NCBI RefSeq assembly: GCF_004298475.1
Contig: NZ_SCRP01000015.1
Location: 62,001-126,000 of the forward strand
From: Paraburkholderia sp.
GTDB lineage: Bacteria > Pseudomonadota > Gammaproteobacteria > Burkholderiales > Burkholderiaceae
Direction of reading: 5' to 3'
Length of the DNA stretch: 64,000 nt
The first letter of the stretch is position 1, and the number at the start of each line of letters is the position of its first letter. Under the pieces are notes generated by a model. That model made no database searches and was not told the DNA's origin. It worked only from the letters and a program-made list of their open reading frames with translations. The position numbers and the translations under genes are program-made. Shown in pieces: positions 16,815-26,239 of the stretch.

Positions 16815-17807
16815 TCATGCCGCTTCATGCGGCGGCGCGACCGCCTGGTCGATCGCACCGAAAATCGACTTGCCTGCCGCGTCGAGCATCTCGATCTTCA
16901 CCGTGTCGCCGAACTTCATGAATTCCGTGCTCGCCTGCCCGTGCTCGATCGTTTCGAGGCAGCGCTTTTCGGCGATGCAGCAGTAGCCGCGCTTCGCGTC
17001 CTTGTTCGAGACCGTGCCCGAACCGACGATCGCGCCCGCGCGCAGATTGCGCGTCTTCGCCGCGTGTGCGATCAACTGGCCGAAGTGGAACACCATGTCC
17101 GTGCCCGCGTCGGGCTGGCCGACCTTCTTCCCGTTCCAGTGAACCAGCATCGGCAGATGCACGCGGCCCTCGCGCCAGTGCTCGCCGAGTTCGTCGGGCG
17201 TCACCGCGACCGGCGCGAACGACGTGGCCGGCTTGCTCTGGAAAAAGCCGAAACCCTTCGCGAGTTCGGCGGGAATCAGGTGGCGCAACGACACGTCGTT
17301 GGCGAGCGTGACGAGGCGCACCGCCTTGAGCGCGCCCTCGGGCGTGGTCCCCATCGGCACGTCGCCGGTGATCACCGCCACCTCGGCCTCGAAGTCGATG
17401 CCGAACGCTTCGGACGCGCACACGATGTCGTCGGCGGGGCCGATGAAGTCGTCGCTGCCGCCCTGGTACATGAGCGGATCGGTCCAGAATTCGGGCGGCA
17501 TTTCGGCGCCGCGCGCGCGGCGCACGAGTTCGACGTGGTTCACATACGCCGAGCCGTCCGCCCATTGATAGGCGCGCGGCAGCGGCGCCATGCAGTTGCG
17601 CGCATCGAAACTGAAGCTGTTGCGCGCGCGGCCGTGGTTGAGCGCATCGTAGAGATCGAGCAGTTGCGGCGCGTAAAAGCGCCAGTCGTCGAGCACGCGT
17701 TGCAGCGTCGGCGCGATCGTGTCCGCGATGGCGGCGGTGCGCAGGTCGCGGGAAACGACGATCAGTTGGCCGTCGCGCGTGCCGTCCTTCAGCGTGGCGA
17801 GTTTCAT
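16815..17807 (-). CDS. Fumarylacetoacetate hydrolase family protein
   Basis: This 330-residue FAH-fold enzyme has the metal-binding stretch IDFEAEVAVITGD (about residues 139-151) and the family features FGQLIAHAAKTRNLRAG and GSGTVSNKD. The FAH family cleaves C-C bonds or hydrates 2-oxo acids in aromatic degradation; the exact substrate is unknown. Its length matches the bacterial FAH-like group next to enoyl-CoA hydratases. A TAGAAT sequence on this strand at 17846-17851 may be its -10 box. It is the first gene of the minus-strand run and is divergent from the DUF3108 gene. Confidence 0.88.
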   Translation of the reverse strand: MKLATLKDGTRDGQLIVVSRDLRTAAIADTIAPTLQRVLDDWRFYAPQLLDLYDALNHGRARNSFSFDARNCMAPLPRAYQWADGSAYVNHVELVRRARGAEMPPEFWTDPLMYQGGSDDFIGPADDIVCASEAFGIDFEAEVAVITGDVPMGTTPEGALKAVRLVTLANDVSLRHLIPAELAKGFGFFQSKPATSFAPVAVTPDELGEHWREGRVHLPMLVHWNGKKVGQPDAGTDMVFHFGQLIAHAAKTRNLRAGAIVGSGTVSNKDAKRGYCCIAEKRCLETIEHGQASTEFMKFGDTVKIEMLDAAGKSIFGAIDQAVAPPHEAA

Positions 17808-18079
17808 AAAAGCGGGCGTTGTTCGTATGACGATGGAGGAAATGTATTCTACGATGGCAAATCCGCCCGGCCAAAGCGGGCCAAAGCGGCCCCGACCGCC
17901 CGGCGTGCGCCAGCGGACGCCGCCGCACCCGGCACGCACTATCGCAGCGCAACGCGCGTTGCGCATGCGTGTCCGAACCCGCCTGGCTGCACGTTCGGCA
18001 CGCACGCGGGGCACATTCGGCACGCAACCCGCGCGCCGTGTCACAGTAACGTTCATCCTCAATCGCCACATTCCCGCCG

Positions 18080-19495
18080 ATGTCGACCGCCACCGCCCCA
18101 ATCCGCCCCGAGCGAACCGGCTCCGCCCAGCCGCGCAGCGCGCGCGCGTGGCGCTGGGTGGCGGTATTCATCGCGGTCGCGATCCTGCACGGGCTCGCCG
18201 TGGCGTGGTTCGAGCGGCACCGCGATGTGGCGCCGCCTGCGTCCGCCGCGCACGTGCCGGTTCAGGTTGCGCTGCTCAAGCCCGAGCGCATCGAACGCGA
18301 AGCCCATCCCGCAACAGCCGCCGCCGCGCCGAAACCGGCCACACGCCAGGCACGCCGGGCGCACCAGGCGCATCACGCGCCGCACGACGCGCATGCGCTC
18401 CATGCCTTTACACCGCCCCGGCCGCCGCGACCGCATCCCAGGGCCCCGGTCGAACCGCCCGCCTCGGGCACAGCCGCCACCGCCGCCACCACCGCCGCGC
18501 CGTCCGGCGACGCGGCGGCCAGCAGCGCGGCAGCAAGCGCCATCCCGGGCGGCAACGCGAATGCCGCGTCGGGCAACGGCAATACGCCATCGGCGCCTGC
18601 GGCGAGCGCATCGCATGGCGTGAAGTTCTCGGTCCCGCCCTCGGGCGACCTGCGGTACGACACGTTCTATAACGGCGTGCGCAACCAGCCGGGCACGATC
18701 CACTGGAAGAGCGACGCGCAGCACTACGAGATGGTGGTGTCGGTGCCGCTGCCGTTCGTGGGCACGTTGAGCTGGACGAGCCGCGGTCGTGTGGATGCAT
18801 TCGGCCTCGCGCCGGACCAGTACATCGAAAGGCGCGGCCATCGCCCCTCGGACGTGACGGTCTTCAACCGCGACAACAGGCAGATCGTGTTCACGCGCAC
18901 GCCGAACTCGCTCGCGTTGCCCGACGGCGCACAGGATCGCTTCAGCATGGTCATGCAGCTCGCGAGTCTCGTTCGCGGCGACCCAGGCACGTACCAGCCC
19001 GGCGTCACGCGCGCGTTCTACGTCGCCGACAACGATAGCGGCGAAGACTGGCCCGTGACGACGATCGGCGACGAAACGGTGCAGACGAACCACGGCTTCG
19101 TGACGGCGCGCCACTTCATGCGGCTGCCGCGCCGCGAAGGCGACAAGCGGCGCATCGACGTATGGCTCGCGCCGTCGCTCGACTGGCTGCCGGTGCGGCT
19201 CGTGCAGACCGAACCCAACGGCACCGAATTCGAACTGCTGTGGCGCGGGGCGCTGGCGTCGCCCGCGTCGAACGATGCAGGCAGATCCGGCAGCGCCGGG
19301 GTAGCCGACGACGCACCCAACGCCGCAGCGCCCGCCATGGGAACGGCGCCAGCCGGCACATCGGCCACGGCGCCTGGCGACACGGCGTCCGAACCATCTC
19401 CACTGCCAGCCGCGTCTGAACCGGTTGCACCTGCGCCCACCGCATCAGAACCGGTTGCGCCGCCGCCAGACAGCGAAGCGCCCACGCAGCCTTGA
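18080..19495 (+). CDS. DUF3108 domain protein with membrane anchor
   Basis: This is a 471-residue protein. An N-terminal membrane segment lies at about residues 24-44, followed by a long Ala/Pro/His-rich linker (about 55-175). A beta-rich DUF3108 domain follows (about 176-385, starting GVKFSVPPSGDLRYDTFYNG). The C-terminus is another low-complexity tail containing ASEPVAPAPTASEPVAPPP, a duplicated peptide. The single N-terminal anchor plus Pro/Ala linker recalls TonB-like envelope proteins, so the domain probably faces the periplasm. The function of DUF3108 is unknown. It is transcribed alone and is divergent from the FAH gene. Confidence 0.82.
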   Translation: MSTATAPIRPERTGSAQPRSARAWRWVAVFIAVAILHGLAVAWFERHRDVAPPASAAHVPVQVALLKPERIEREAHPATAAAAPKPATRQARRAHQAHHAPHDAHALHAFTPPRPPRPHPRAPVEPPASGTAATAATTAAPSGDAAASSAAASAIPGGNANAASGNGNTPSAPAASASHGVKFSVPPSGDLRYDTFYNGVRNQPGTIHWKSDAQHYEMVVSVPLPFVGTLSWTSRGRVDAFGLAPDQYIERRGHRPSDVTVFNRDNRQIVFTRTPNSLALPDGAQDRFSMVMQLASLVRGDPGTYQPGVTRAFYVADNDSGEDWPVTTIGDETVQTNHGFVTARHFMRLPRREGDKRRIDVWLAPSLDWLPVRLVQTEPNGTEFELLWRGALASPASNDAGRSGSAGVADDAPNAAAPAMGTAPAGTSATAPGDTASEPSPLPAASEPVAPAPTASEPVAPPPDSEAPTQP

Positions 19496-19772
19496 GTCGG
19501 TGAATCTCGCAAGCGCGCCGGGCAAAACCAGCCGGTAACACACGCTCACAAACGCGCGTCGCCAGTCGGCCCGCGCTCCGGCAAGCATGCGGGAAATAGC
19601 GCATACTCGGTTCACTGGATGCGAGCTTTATCGACCGCAACGTTCGTCATGAAGCCGCGCATCCGAAAGCACCCCGCGGCAACCCGCGCGCGGGTTGCTC
19701 CACCAGCGTGACGTTCACGCAGCACCTCGCCAACAGCCTGACTTCCTGCCCCGCAACGTGAAGGAGGAAACC

Positions 19773-20561
19773 ATGCAAGTGAGCGTCAACGGCATCGACA
19801 CGCACTACGTCCTCGACGCGCGCAGCGGCGGTCCTTCGCTCACGTTCGTGCATCAGCTCGGCGGCGATCTCACTGTGTGGGACGCGTTGGCCGGTCACTT
19901 CCGTCATCGCTACAACGTGCTGCGCTACGACGTGCGCGGTCACGGCGCGAGCGCCGTTTCGCGCGAAGCGTTCGGCTTCGCACAGCTAGCCGCCGATCTG
20001 GGCGCAATCCTCGATGCAAACGGCGTAACGACGACGCACCTCGTCGGCGTGTCGATGGGCGGCATGATCGCGCAACAGTTCGCAATCGAGTATCCGTCGC
20101 GCGTGCTCTCGCTCACGCTGTGCGACACGTCGAGCCGCACGCCACCCGAAGCGCACGCGATGTGGACCGGGCGCGCCGCGCTCGTGCGCCGTGAAGGCAC
20201 GGCGGTGCTCGCGAGCGCAACGATGGAGCGCTGGTTCACGCCCGATTTCCGCCGCATGCACGGCGAAACGGTCGAGCAAATATGTGACGTTTTATTACGC
20301 ACAGCTTCGGAAGGCTATGCAATGGCGTGCGAGGCGCTACGCGAATTCGACGTGCACGAGCGGCTCGCGCAACTGCGCATGCCCGCGCTCGCAGTTGCCG
20401 GGCGCTACGACAGCGGCACGCCGGTTGCGCTTACACAGGGGCTCGCCAATGCCATCGCGGGCGCGCGTTTCGAGATCCTCGACGCGGCACATCTGGCCCC
20501 GGTAGAGGAATCGCATCGATTCACGGCGTTGCTTGAAACGTTTTTGCGGCAGTCGGTCTAA
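19773..20561 (+). CDS. Alpha/beta hydrolase, 3-oxoadipate enol-lactonase (PcaD)-like
   Basis: This 262-residue alpha/beta hydrolase has the nucleophile elbow GVSMGG (Ser94), a RYDVRGHGAS stretch (51-60) and a late DAAHLAPVEE histidine. All three match PcaD, which opens the enol-lactone ring in protocatechuate breakdown. No other pca genes are nearby, so the natural substrate is uncertain. The start at 19773 is supported by the strong AAGGAGGAAA site just before it; the same frame also opens upstream without such a site. No signal peptide is present. Confidence 0.85.
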   Translation: MQVSVNGIDTHYVLDARSGGPSLTFVHQLGGDLTVWDALAGHFRHRYNVLRYDVRGHGASAVSREAFGFAQLAADLGAILDANGVTTTHLVGVSMGGMIAQQFAIEYPSRVLSLTLCDTSSRTPPEAHAMWTGRAALVRREGTAVLASATMERWFTPDFRRMHGETVEQICDVLLRTASEGYAMACEALREFDVHERLAQLRMPALAVAGRYDSGTPVALTQGLANAIAGARFEILDAAHLAPVEESHRFTALLETFLRQSV

Positions 20562-20727
20562 CAGCTACGACTGAAGCAGGCAACAGCAGGAGAAGGCGAA
20601 AAAAAAGGAGGAGTAGTACTGAAGAGCGGCTGAAAAGTGGTGATGCAGGCCCACTTGAATTCCAGAACGAACGCTCCATTTATGCCCACAAGGATGCGAG
20701 GGAGCACAGGAAAAAAGGAGTGTCGCC

Positions 20728-20985
20728 ATGCAAATGATCTACAACAGTCAGAACTATTGCGTTGTCGAGTTCCCGCCACAAGACGGTCATGTCGTCATGA
20801 GTGCCGGCGGCTATGAAATCGTCGACAAAAACGCGCGCCGCGAGATCTTCATTGAAGGCGCGCTGGCGGCGAGTTTTCGCGAGCATGTACAAAGGCTGAT
20901 CGAAGAAGAGCCGTCGCTCGACGAGGTCGACGAGTTCCTCGGACAATTCGACAGTCTCATGCAGCAACCGGTGGTGCTTCACTAA
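20728..20985 (+). CDS. DUF3567 family protein
   Basis: This 85-residue protein is typical of DUF3567, a small family confined to beta-proteobacteria and of unknown function. It begins MQMIYNSQNYCVVEFPPQDG and has EIVDKNARREIFIEGALA and an acidic C-terminal half. Its length equals the family norm. A strong UUCG-loop terminator follows directly, so it is a single-gene unit just upstream of metH. Confidence 0.88.
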   Translation: MQMIYNSQNYCVVEFPPQDGHVVMSAGGYEIVDKNARREIFIEGALAASFREHVQRLIEEEPSLDEVDEFLGQFDSLMQQPVVLH

Positions 20986-21022
20986 CCTCGCGCACAGACG
21001 GCACTCGAGCACACGCTCAGGG

Positions 21023-21057
21023 AACCCCGTCCGCTTCGGCGGACGGGGTTTTGCTTT
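21023..21057 (+). terminator. Intrinsic terminator after the DUF3567 gene
   Basis: A perfect 12-bp stem (AACCCCGTCCGC) is closed by a TTCG tetraloop and followed by TTTTGCTTTTT. It isolates the DUF3567 gene from metH. Confidence 0.92.
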
Positions 21058-21088
21058 TTGGGCCCGCCGCGCATCGTGCTTCACGGGG

Positions 21089-21136
21089 TACTTCTCAGCG
21101 TGCTTCTCAGCCTGCTTCTCAGCCCACTTCGCAGCG
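21089..21136. repeat. Four tandem 12-bp units upstream of metH
   Basis: Imperfect copies of TGCTTCTCAGCC lie between the DUF3567 terminator and the metH promoter; the middle two copies are identical. Confidence 0.85.
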
Positions 21137-21161
21137 CCCGACGGATCTGCCCGTCAGCCGC

Positions 21162-21167
21162 TACAAT
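21162..21167 (+). promoter_or_regulatory. Probable -10 box of metH
   Basis: TACAAT lies 46 bases before the metH ATG at 21214. The leader has no riboswitch-like fold that I could recognise. Confidence 0.4.
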
Positions 21168-21213
21168 AACGGGCTCTCCCCCGTTCAACCGGCATCCAGC
21201 CCGCGCGCACCCC

Positions 21214-22308
21214 ATGAACCAGCCTGCCGATAACGTCTCCAGCACCGCCGCCGTCCGCACGGACGAGCGCGCCGTGCCCGCCCAGTACACGCGCGGCGCC
21301 GCCTTGCCCGCGCTGCTCGCGTCGCGCATCCTGATCCTCGACGGCGCGATGGGCACGATGATCCAGCGCTACAAGCTCGACGAAGCCGCCTATCGCGGCG
21401 AGCGCTTCAAGGATTTCCCGCGCGACATCAAGGGCAACAACGAACTGCTCTCGATCACGCAGCCGCAGATCATCCGCGAGATTCACAACCAGTATCTCGC
21501 CGCCGGCGCCGACATCATCGAGACCAACACGTTCGGCGCGACGACCGTCGCCCAGGCCGACTACGGCATGGAAGACCTCGTCGACGAGATGAACCTCGCA
21601 TCCGCGAAGCTTGCGCGCGCCGCGTGCGACCACTATTCGAGCCCGGACAAGCCGCGCTTCGTCGCGGGCGCGATCGGGCCGACGCCGAAGACCGCGAGCA
21701 TCTCGCCGGACGTGAACGATCCGGGCGCACGCAACATTACCTTCGACGGACTGCGCGCCGCGTACTACCAGCAGGCGAAGGCGCTGATGGACGGCGGCTG
21801 CGACCTGTTCCTCGTCGAGACGATCTTCGACACGCTCAACGCGAAGGCCGCGCTCTTCGCGCTCGACGAGCTGTTCGAAGACACGGGCATGGTCCTGCCG
21901 ATCATGATCTCGGGCACCGTCACCGACGCCTCGGGCCGCATTCTCTCGGGCCAGACCGTCGAGGCGTTCTGGAACTCGCTGCGCCACGCGAAGCCGCTCA
22001 CGTTCGGCCTGAACTGCGCGCTCGGCGCGGCATTGATGCGCCCGTACATCGCCGAGCTTGCCAAGCTGTGCGACACGTACGTGTCGTGCTATCCGAACGC
22101 GGGCCTGCCCAATCCGATGAGCGACACCGGCTTCGACGAAACGCCCGCGGACACGTCGGGCCTGCTCAGGGAATTCGCCACGGCGGGTCTCGTGAACGTC
22201 GCAGGCGGCTGCTGCGGCACGACGCCCGATCACATCGTCGCGATTGCGAAAGCGCTCGCCGACGTCAAGCCGCGCCGCTGGCCCGGCCAGTATCGCGACG
22301 CCGCCTGA
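21214..22308 (+). CDS. metH: Methionine synthase, homocysteine-binding subunit (split MetH, N-terminal part)
   Basis: This 364-residue protein is the homocysteine S-methyltransferase module of cobalamin-dependent methionine synthase. It starts the catalytic region with [19 protein letters not shown]. The three zinc-ligand cysteines are visible, one in GLNCALG and two in [14 protein letters not shown]. Splitting MetH into this part and a folate/cobalamin part is usual in Burkholderia. The second gene begins 73 bases downstream on the same strand, so the two are probably one operon. The first 30 residues are variable. This half looks fully intact. Confidence 0.92.
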   Translation: MNQPADNVSSTAAVRTDERAVPAQYTRGAALPALLASRILILDGAMGTMIQRYKLDEAAYRGERFKDFPRDIKGNNELLSITQPQIIREIHNQYLAAGADIIETNTFGATTVAQADYGMEDLVDEMNLASAKLARAACDHYSSPDKPRFVAGAIGPTPKTASISPDVNDPGARNITFDGLRAAYYQQAKALMDGGCDLFLVETIFDTLNAKAALFALDELFEDTGMVLPIMISGTVTDASGRILSGQTVEAFWNSLRHAKPLTFGLNCALGAALMRPYIAELAKLCDTYVSCYPNAGLPNPMSDTGFDETPADTSGLLREFATAGLVNVAGGCCGTTPDHIVAIAKALADVKPRRWPGQYRDAA

Positions 22309-22381
22309 AGCTACGCACAGCCACATAGAGCCGCAAAGCGCCTCGCCCATTCAAGACAACCTGACGATCCGGTCCCACGCC

Positions 22382-25099
22382 ATGACTGACCACACCTTGC
22401 GACTCTCCGGCCTCGAACCCTTCAACGTCAACGAAGGCTCGCTCTTCATCAACGTGGGCGAGCGCACGAACGTAACGGGCTCGAAGGCATTCGCGCGGAT
22501 GATCCTGAACGGCCAGTTCGACGAGGCGCTCGCGGTCGCGCGCCAGCAGGTCGAAAACGGCGCGCAGGTCATCGACGTCAACATGGACGAAGCCATGCTC
22601 GACTCGAAGGCGGCGATGGTGCGCTTCATGAACCTCATCGCATCCGAGCCCGATATCGCGCGCGTGCCGGTCATGATCGACTCCTCGAAGTGGGAAGTGA
22701 TCGAAGCGGGCCTGCAATGCGTGCAGGGCAAGGCGATCGTCAATTCGATCTCGCTGAAGGAAGGCAAGGAGCAGTTCGTCCACCACGCGAAGCGCATTCG
22801 CCGCTACGGCGCGGCGGCGGTCGTGATGGCCTTCGACGAACAGGGCCAGGCCGACACGTTCGAGCGCAAGACCATGATCTGCCAGCGCTCCTACGAGATC
22901 CTCGTGAACGAAGCGGGCTTCGCGCCCGAGGACATCATCTTCGACCCGAACATTTTCGCCGTGGCGACGGGCATCGAAGAGCACAACAATTACGCCGTCG
23001 ACTTCATCGAAGCGACGCGCTGAATCAAGCAGAACCTGCCGTACGCGAAGGTGAGCGGCGGCGTGTCGAACGTGTCGTTTTCGTTCCGCGGCAACGACCC
23101 GGTGCGCGAGGCGATTCACACGGTGTTCCTCTACTACGCCATCCAGGCGGGCATGGACATGGGCATCGTCAACGCGGGTCAGCTCGGCGTCTATGCCGAT
23201 CTCGATCCCGAGCTGCGCGAGCGCGTGGAAGACGTGGTGCTCAACCGCCGCGCCGACGCGACCGACCGCCTGCTCGAAATCGCCGACAAGTTCAAGACCG
23301 GCGCCGCGAAGAAGGAAGAGAACCTCGAATGGCGCAACCAGGACGTCGAGAAGCGTCTTGCGCACGCGCTCGTGCACGGCATCACGAACTTCATCGTCGA
23401 GGACACCGAAGAAGCGCGCCAGAAGATCATGGGCGGCGGCGGGCGGCCGATCAACGTGATCGAAGGGCCGCTCATGGACGGCATGAACATCGTCGGCGAC
23501 CTGTTCGGTCAGGGCAAGATGTTCCTGCCGCAGGTCGTCAAATCGGCGCGCGTGATGAAGCAGGCCGTTGCCCACCTGATTCCGTTCATCGAAGAGGAAA
23601 AGCGCCTGCTCGCCGAAGCGGGCGGCGACGTGCGCGCGAAGGGCAAGATCGTCGTCGCGACCGTGAAGGGTGACGTGCACGACATCGGCAAGAACATCGT
23701 GTCGGTCGTGCTCCAGTGCAACAACTTCGAAGTGGTCAACATGGGCGTGATGGTGCCGTGCAACGAGATCCTCGCGAAAGCGAAGGTCGAAGGCGCGGAC
23801 ATCATCGGGCTCTCCGGCCTCATCACGCCGTCGCTCGAAGAAATGGCCTACGTCGCGTCCGAAATGCAGCGCGACGACTACTTCCGCGTGAAGAAGATTC
23901 CGCTGTTGATTGGCGGCGCAACGACCTCGCGCGTGCATACCGCCGTGAAGATCGCGCCGCAATACGAAGGGCCGGTCGTGTATGTGCCGGACGCGTCGCG
24001 CTCGGTGTCGGTCGCGTCGAGCCTGCTCTCGGACGAAGGCGCAACGAAGTACCTCGACGACCTCAAGAGCGACTACGAGCGCATCCGCGTCCAGCACGCC
24101 AGCAAGAAGACGCAGCCGCTCGTGACGCTCGAAGAAGCGCGCGCGAACAAGACGAAAATCGACTGGACGAACTTCCAGCCCGTGAAGCCGAAGTTCATCG
24201 GCCGCCGCGTGTTCAAGAACTTCGATCTGAACGAACTCGCGCAATATATCGACTGGGGCCCGTTCTTCCAGACCTGGGATCTCGCGGGTAAGTACCCGCA
24301 GATTCTCAACGACGAGATCGTCGGCGAGTCGGCGCGCCGGGTGTTTTCAGACGGAAAGTCGATGCTCGCGCGCCTCATGCAGGGCCGCTGGCTCCAGGCG
24401 AACGGCGTGCTCGCGCTGCTTCCCGCGAACACCGTCAACGACGACGACATCGAGATCTACACCGACGAGTCGCGCAGCGAAGTGGCGCTCACGTGGCGCA
24501 GTCTGCGCCAGCAGACGGTGCGTCCAGTGGTGGACGGCGTGATGCGTCCGAACCGCTCGCTCGCCGACTTCATCGCGCCGAAGGAATCAGGCGTGGCCGA
24601 CTACATCGGCATGTTCGCGGTGACGGCGGGCATCGGCGTGAACGTGAAGGAAGCGCAGTTCCAGAAGGACAACGACGACTACAGCGCGATCATGCTCAAG
24701 TCGCTCGCCGACCGCTTCGCGGAAGCGTTCGCCGAAGCGCTGCACGCGCGCGTGCGCCGCGACCTGTGGGGCTACGCGGCGAGCGAGACGCTCGACAACG
24801 ACGCGCTCATCGCCGAAAAATACGCGGGCATCCGCCCGGCGCCGGGCTATCCGGCCTGCCCGGACCACCTCGTGAAGCGCGACATGTTCGACGTGCTCCA
24901 GGCGAACGAGATCGGCATGAGCGTGACCGAATCGCTCGCGATGCTGCCCGCTGCGAGCGTCTCGGGCTTCTATCTCGCGCACCCGGACAGCAAGTACTTC
25001 TCGGTGGGCAAGATCGGCGCCGATCAGCTCGCCGACTACGCGCGCAGGATGGCCCTCTCCGATCAGGACGCGCGCCGCGCGCTCGCTCCGCTGCTTTGA
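22382..25099 (+). pseudogene. metH: Methionine synthase folate/cobalamin/activation part, interrupted by one in-frame TGA
   Basis: From the ATG at 22382 the frame runs 906 codons to 25099, but codon 214 (23021-23023) is TGA. The bases on each side read [23 protein letters not shown], and the family is expected to have Trp at this place, so one G-to-A change (TGG to TGA) would explain it. All else looks intact: a pterin-binding barrel, the cobalamin-binding [10 protein letters not shown] motif in the region near 23670, and the C-terminal SAM-binding activation domain ending RRALAPLL. The part before the stop is only 213 residues and could not bind cobalamin. A GTG at 23051 could restart translation but would lose part of the folate barrel. 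Sequencing error, recent nonsense mutation or read-through are all possible. Confidence 0.85.
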
Positions 25100-25257
25100 C
25101 GCAGGCAGTCGCGCGGCGGCCGGTTCGAATTCTGGCCGCCGCGTGCGGCTTTCGCGCCTGGCAAGACGAGTCGGCCATATATAGCCACAGGCCCGTAGGG
25201 CCGACCCGGCCTGATCGTCAGCCAGTCCCTGACAACAACACGCGACGGAGAAATCGT

Positions 25258-25458
25258 ATGAAGAAGCTGACGTTGATGTTGACCGCCCTCGGCATCGCGG
25301 CACTCGCGCAGCCGTCGTTCGCCCAGCCCGCCGCGCCCCAGGAAGCGAGCGCCGTGTCGTCGTACTCGGCGCCCATCGTCAAGCACGTGAAAAAACCGAA
25401 GAAGATGAAGGCGAAGCACGGCGCGGCTGCGGCTGCGCCCGTGGCCGCCAGCCAGTAA
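25258..25458 (+). CDS. Small secreted lysine-rich protein
   Basis: This 66-residue protein has a signal peptide with likely cleavage after AQPSFA (residue 22). The mature part of about 44 residues is rich in Ala, Lys and Pro, with VKHVKKPKKMKAKHG. It should be a small, basic periplasmic or exported protein; no function can be assigned. The site GACGGAGAAATCGT before the ATG is a plausible ribosome-binding site. A terminator hairpin follows at 25526. Confidence 0.72.
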   Translation: MKKLTLMLTALGIAALAQPSFAQPAAPQEASAVSSYSAPIVKHVKKPKKMKAKHGAAAAAPVAASQ

Positions 25459-25525
25459 GCGCGTCTCGCGCCCTCACGCGCGGCACATGCGGCACATGCG
25501 GCGGCATCGTGCGGCGTGCACAAAA

Positions 25526-25556
25526 AAGAGCCCGCGCGATGCGGGCTCTTCGTTTT
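25526..25556 (+). terminator. Intrinsic terminator after the small secreted protein gene
   Basis: A 10-bp stem AAGAGCCCGC with loop GCGAT is followed by CGTTTTCG. On the minus strand an A-rich flank gives TTTTTTG, so it may also serve the convergent DUF1840 gene. Confidence 0.8.
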
Positions 25557-25606
25557 CGTGCTGGTTCAGGAACGGAAAGCGCAGCCGGGAACGGCCTTAC
25601 GCGCGA

Positions 25607-25933
25607 TCAAATCCCCCAGACGATGTCGTTCTGTTCCGTACGCGCCGCGCGCAGCATGTCGAGGAACGGAAACGCGCGCTGGGCGAGGCCCACCGGCACT
25701 TCGTGGTGCGCGTGATCGTCTTCGGTTTCGTGAAAATGGCCCTCGTGCTCCGAGCGTTCCTTCTTGTCGGAGGCGATGGCGTCTTCGAGCTTCGTGATCG
25801 CGACATCGAGTTCGTCGTGCGTGATCACGCCGCGTGGCGCGAGCCGCTTGCCGATGATGCCGAGCAGGTACTGGGCGAGGTTCTCCAGCATCGTGACATC
25901 GGGTGCCGCATGGCATTTGAAGGTAACCAGCAT
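25607..25933 (-). CDS. DUF1840 family protein
   Basis: This 108-residue cytoplasmic protein matches DUF1840, a small beta-proteobacterial family of unknown role. It starts MLVTFKCHAAPDVTMLENLAQ and ends PFLDMLRAARTEQNDIVWG, both family hallmarks. The acidic His/Glu-rich middle (HEGHFHETEDDHAHHE) might bind metal, but that is speculation. The AAAGGGGGAATTGTC before the ATG is a good ribosome-binding site. The gene is divergent from argS. Confidence 0.87.
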   Translation of the reverse strand: MLVTFKCHAAPDVTMLENLAQYLLGIIGKRLAPRGVITHDELDVAITKLEDAIASDKKERSEHEGHFHETEDDHAHHEVPVGLAQRAFPFLDMLRAARTEQNDIVWGI

Positions 25934-26090
25934 GACAATTCCCCCTTTGATTTTTTGAGGCCCACGCGTTTCGGCCCGCATTCCGCAAAAGCCTGCAAAC
26001 GAGCGGCCAGTGAGCCCATCCCGGCAAAGACCCCGCGCGGCAGCCGCCTGAAGGCAGCGCCCGCCCTTGCAGGGCATCTCATTGCACATA

Positions 26091-26104
26091 TTAGCACCTG
26101 CTAA
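26091..26104. promoter_or_regulatory. Operator-like inverted repeat between the DUF1840 gene and argS
   Basis: TTAGCA-CC-TGCTAA is a perfect 6-bp inverted repeat in an AT-richer patch of the divergent spacer. It could bind a small dimeric regulator; no such regulator gene is adjacent. Confidence 0.35.
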
Positions 26105-26239
26105 AATCCGTCTGAACGGAATTACCCGCAAGGCGCGCCCGGCAAGGCGCAGGCCGGTTTCACGCCCACCGCGCGACGGTCCGCGACGGCCCACGCCATC
26201 GGAACGCACTCAACTACCCGCACAGGACCTGCAACAAGC

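Noticed and set aside
21060..21213. Riboswitch in the metH leader (cobalamin, SAH or SAM type)
   Set aside because: The leader after the probable promoter is only about 40 bases and no conserved box was seen.
23021..23023. Selenocysteine insertion at the MetH TGA
   Set aside because: The site is expected to be a structural Trp, not a catalytic Cys, and no SECIS-like hairpin was evident just downstream.
22265..24244. Long minus-strand open frame opposite metH
   Set aside because: Same reason: no motif, and the plus strand carries conserved MetH domains.
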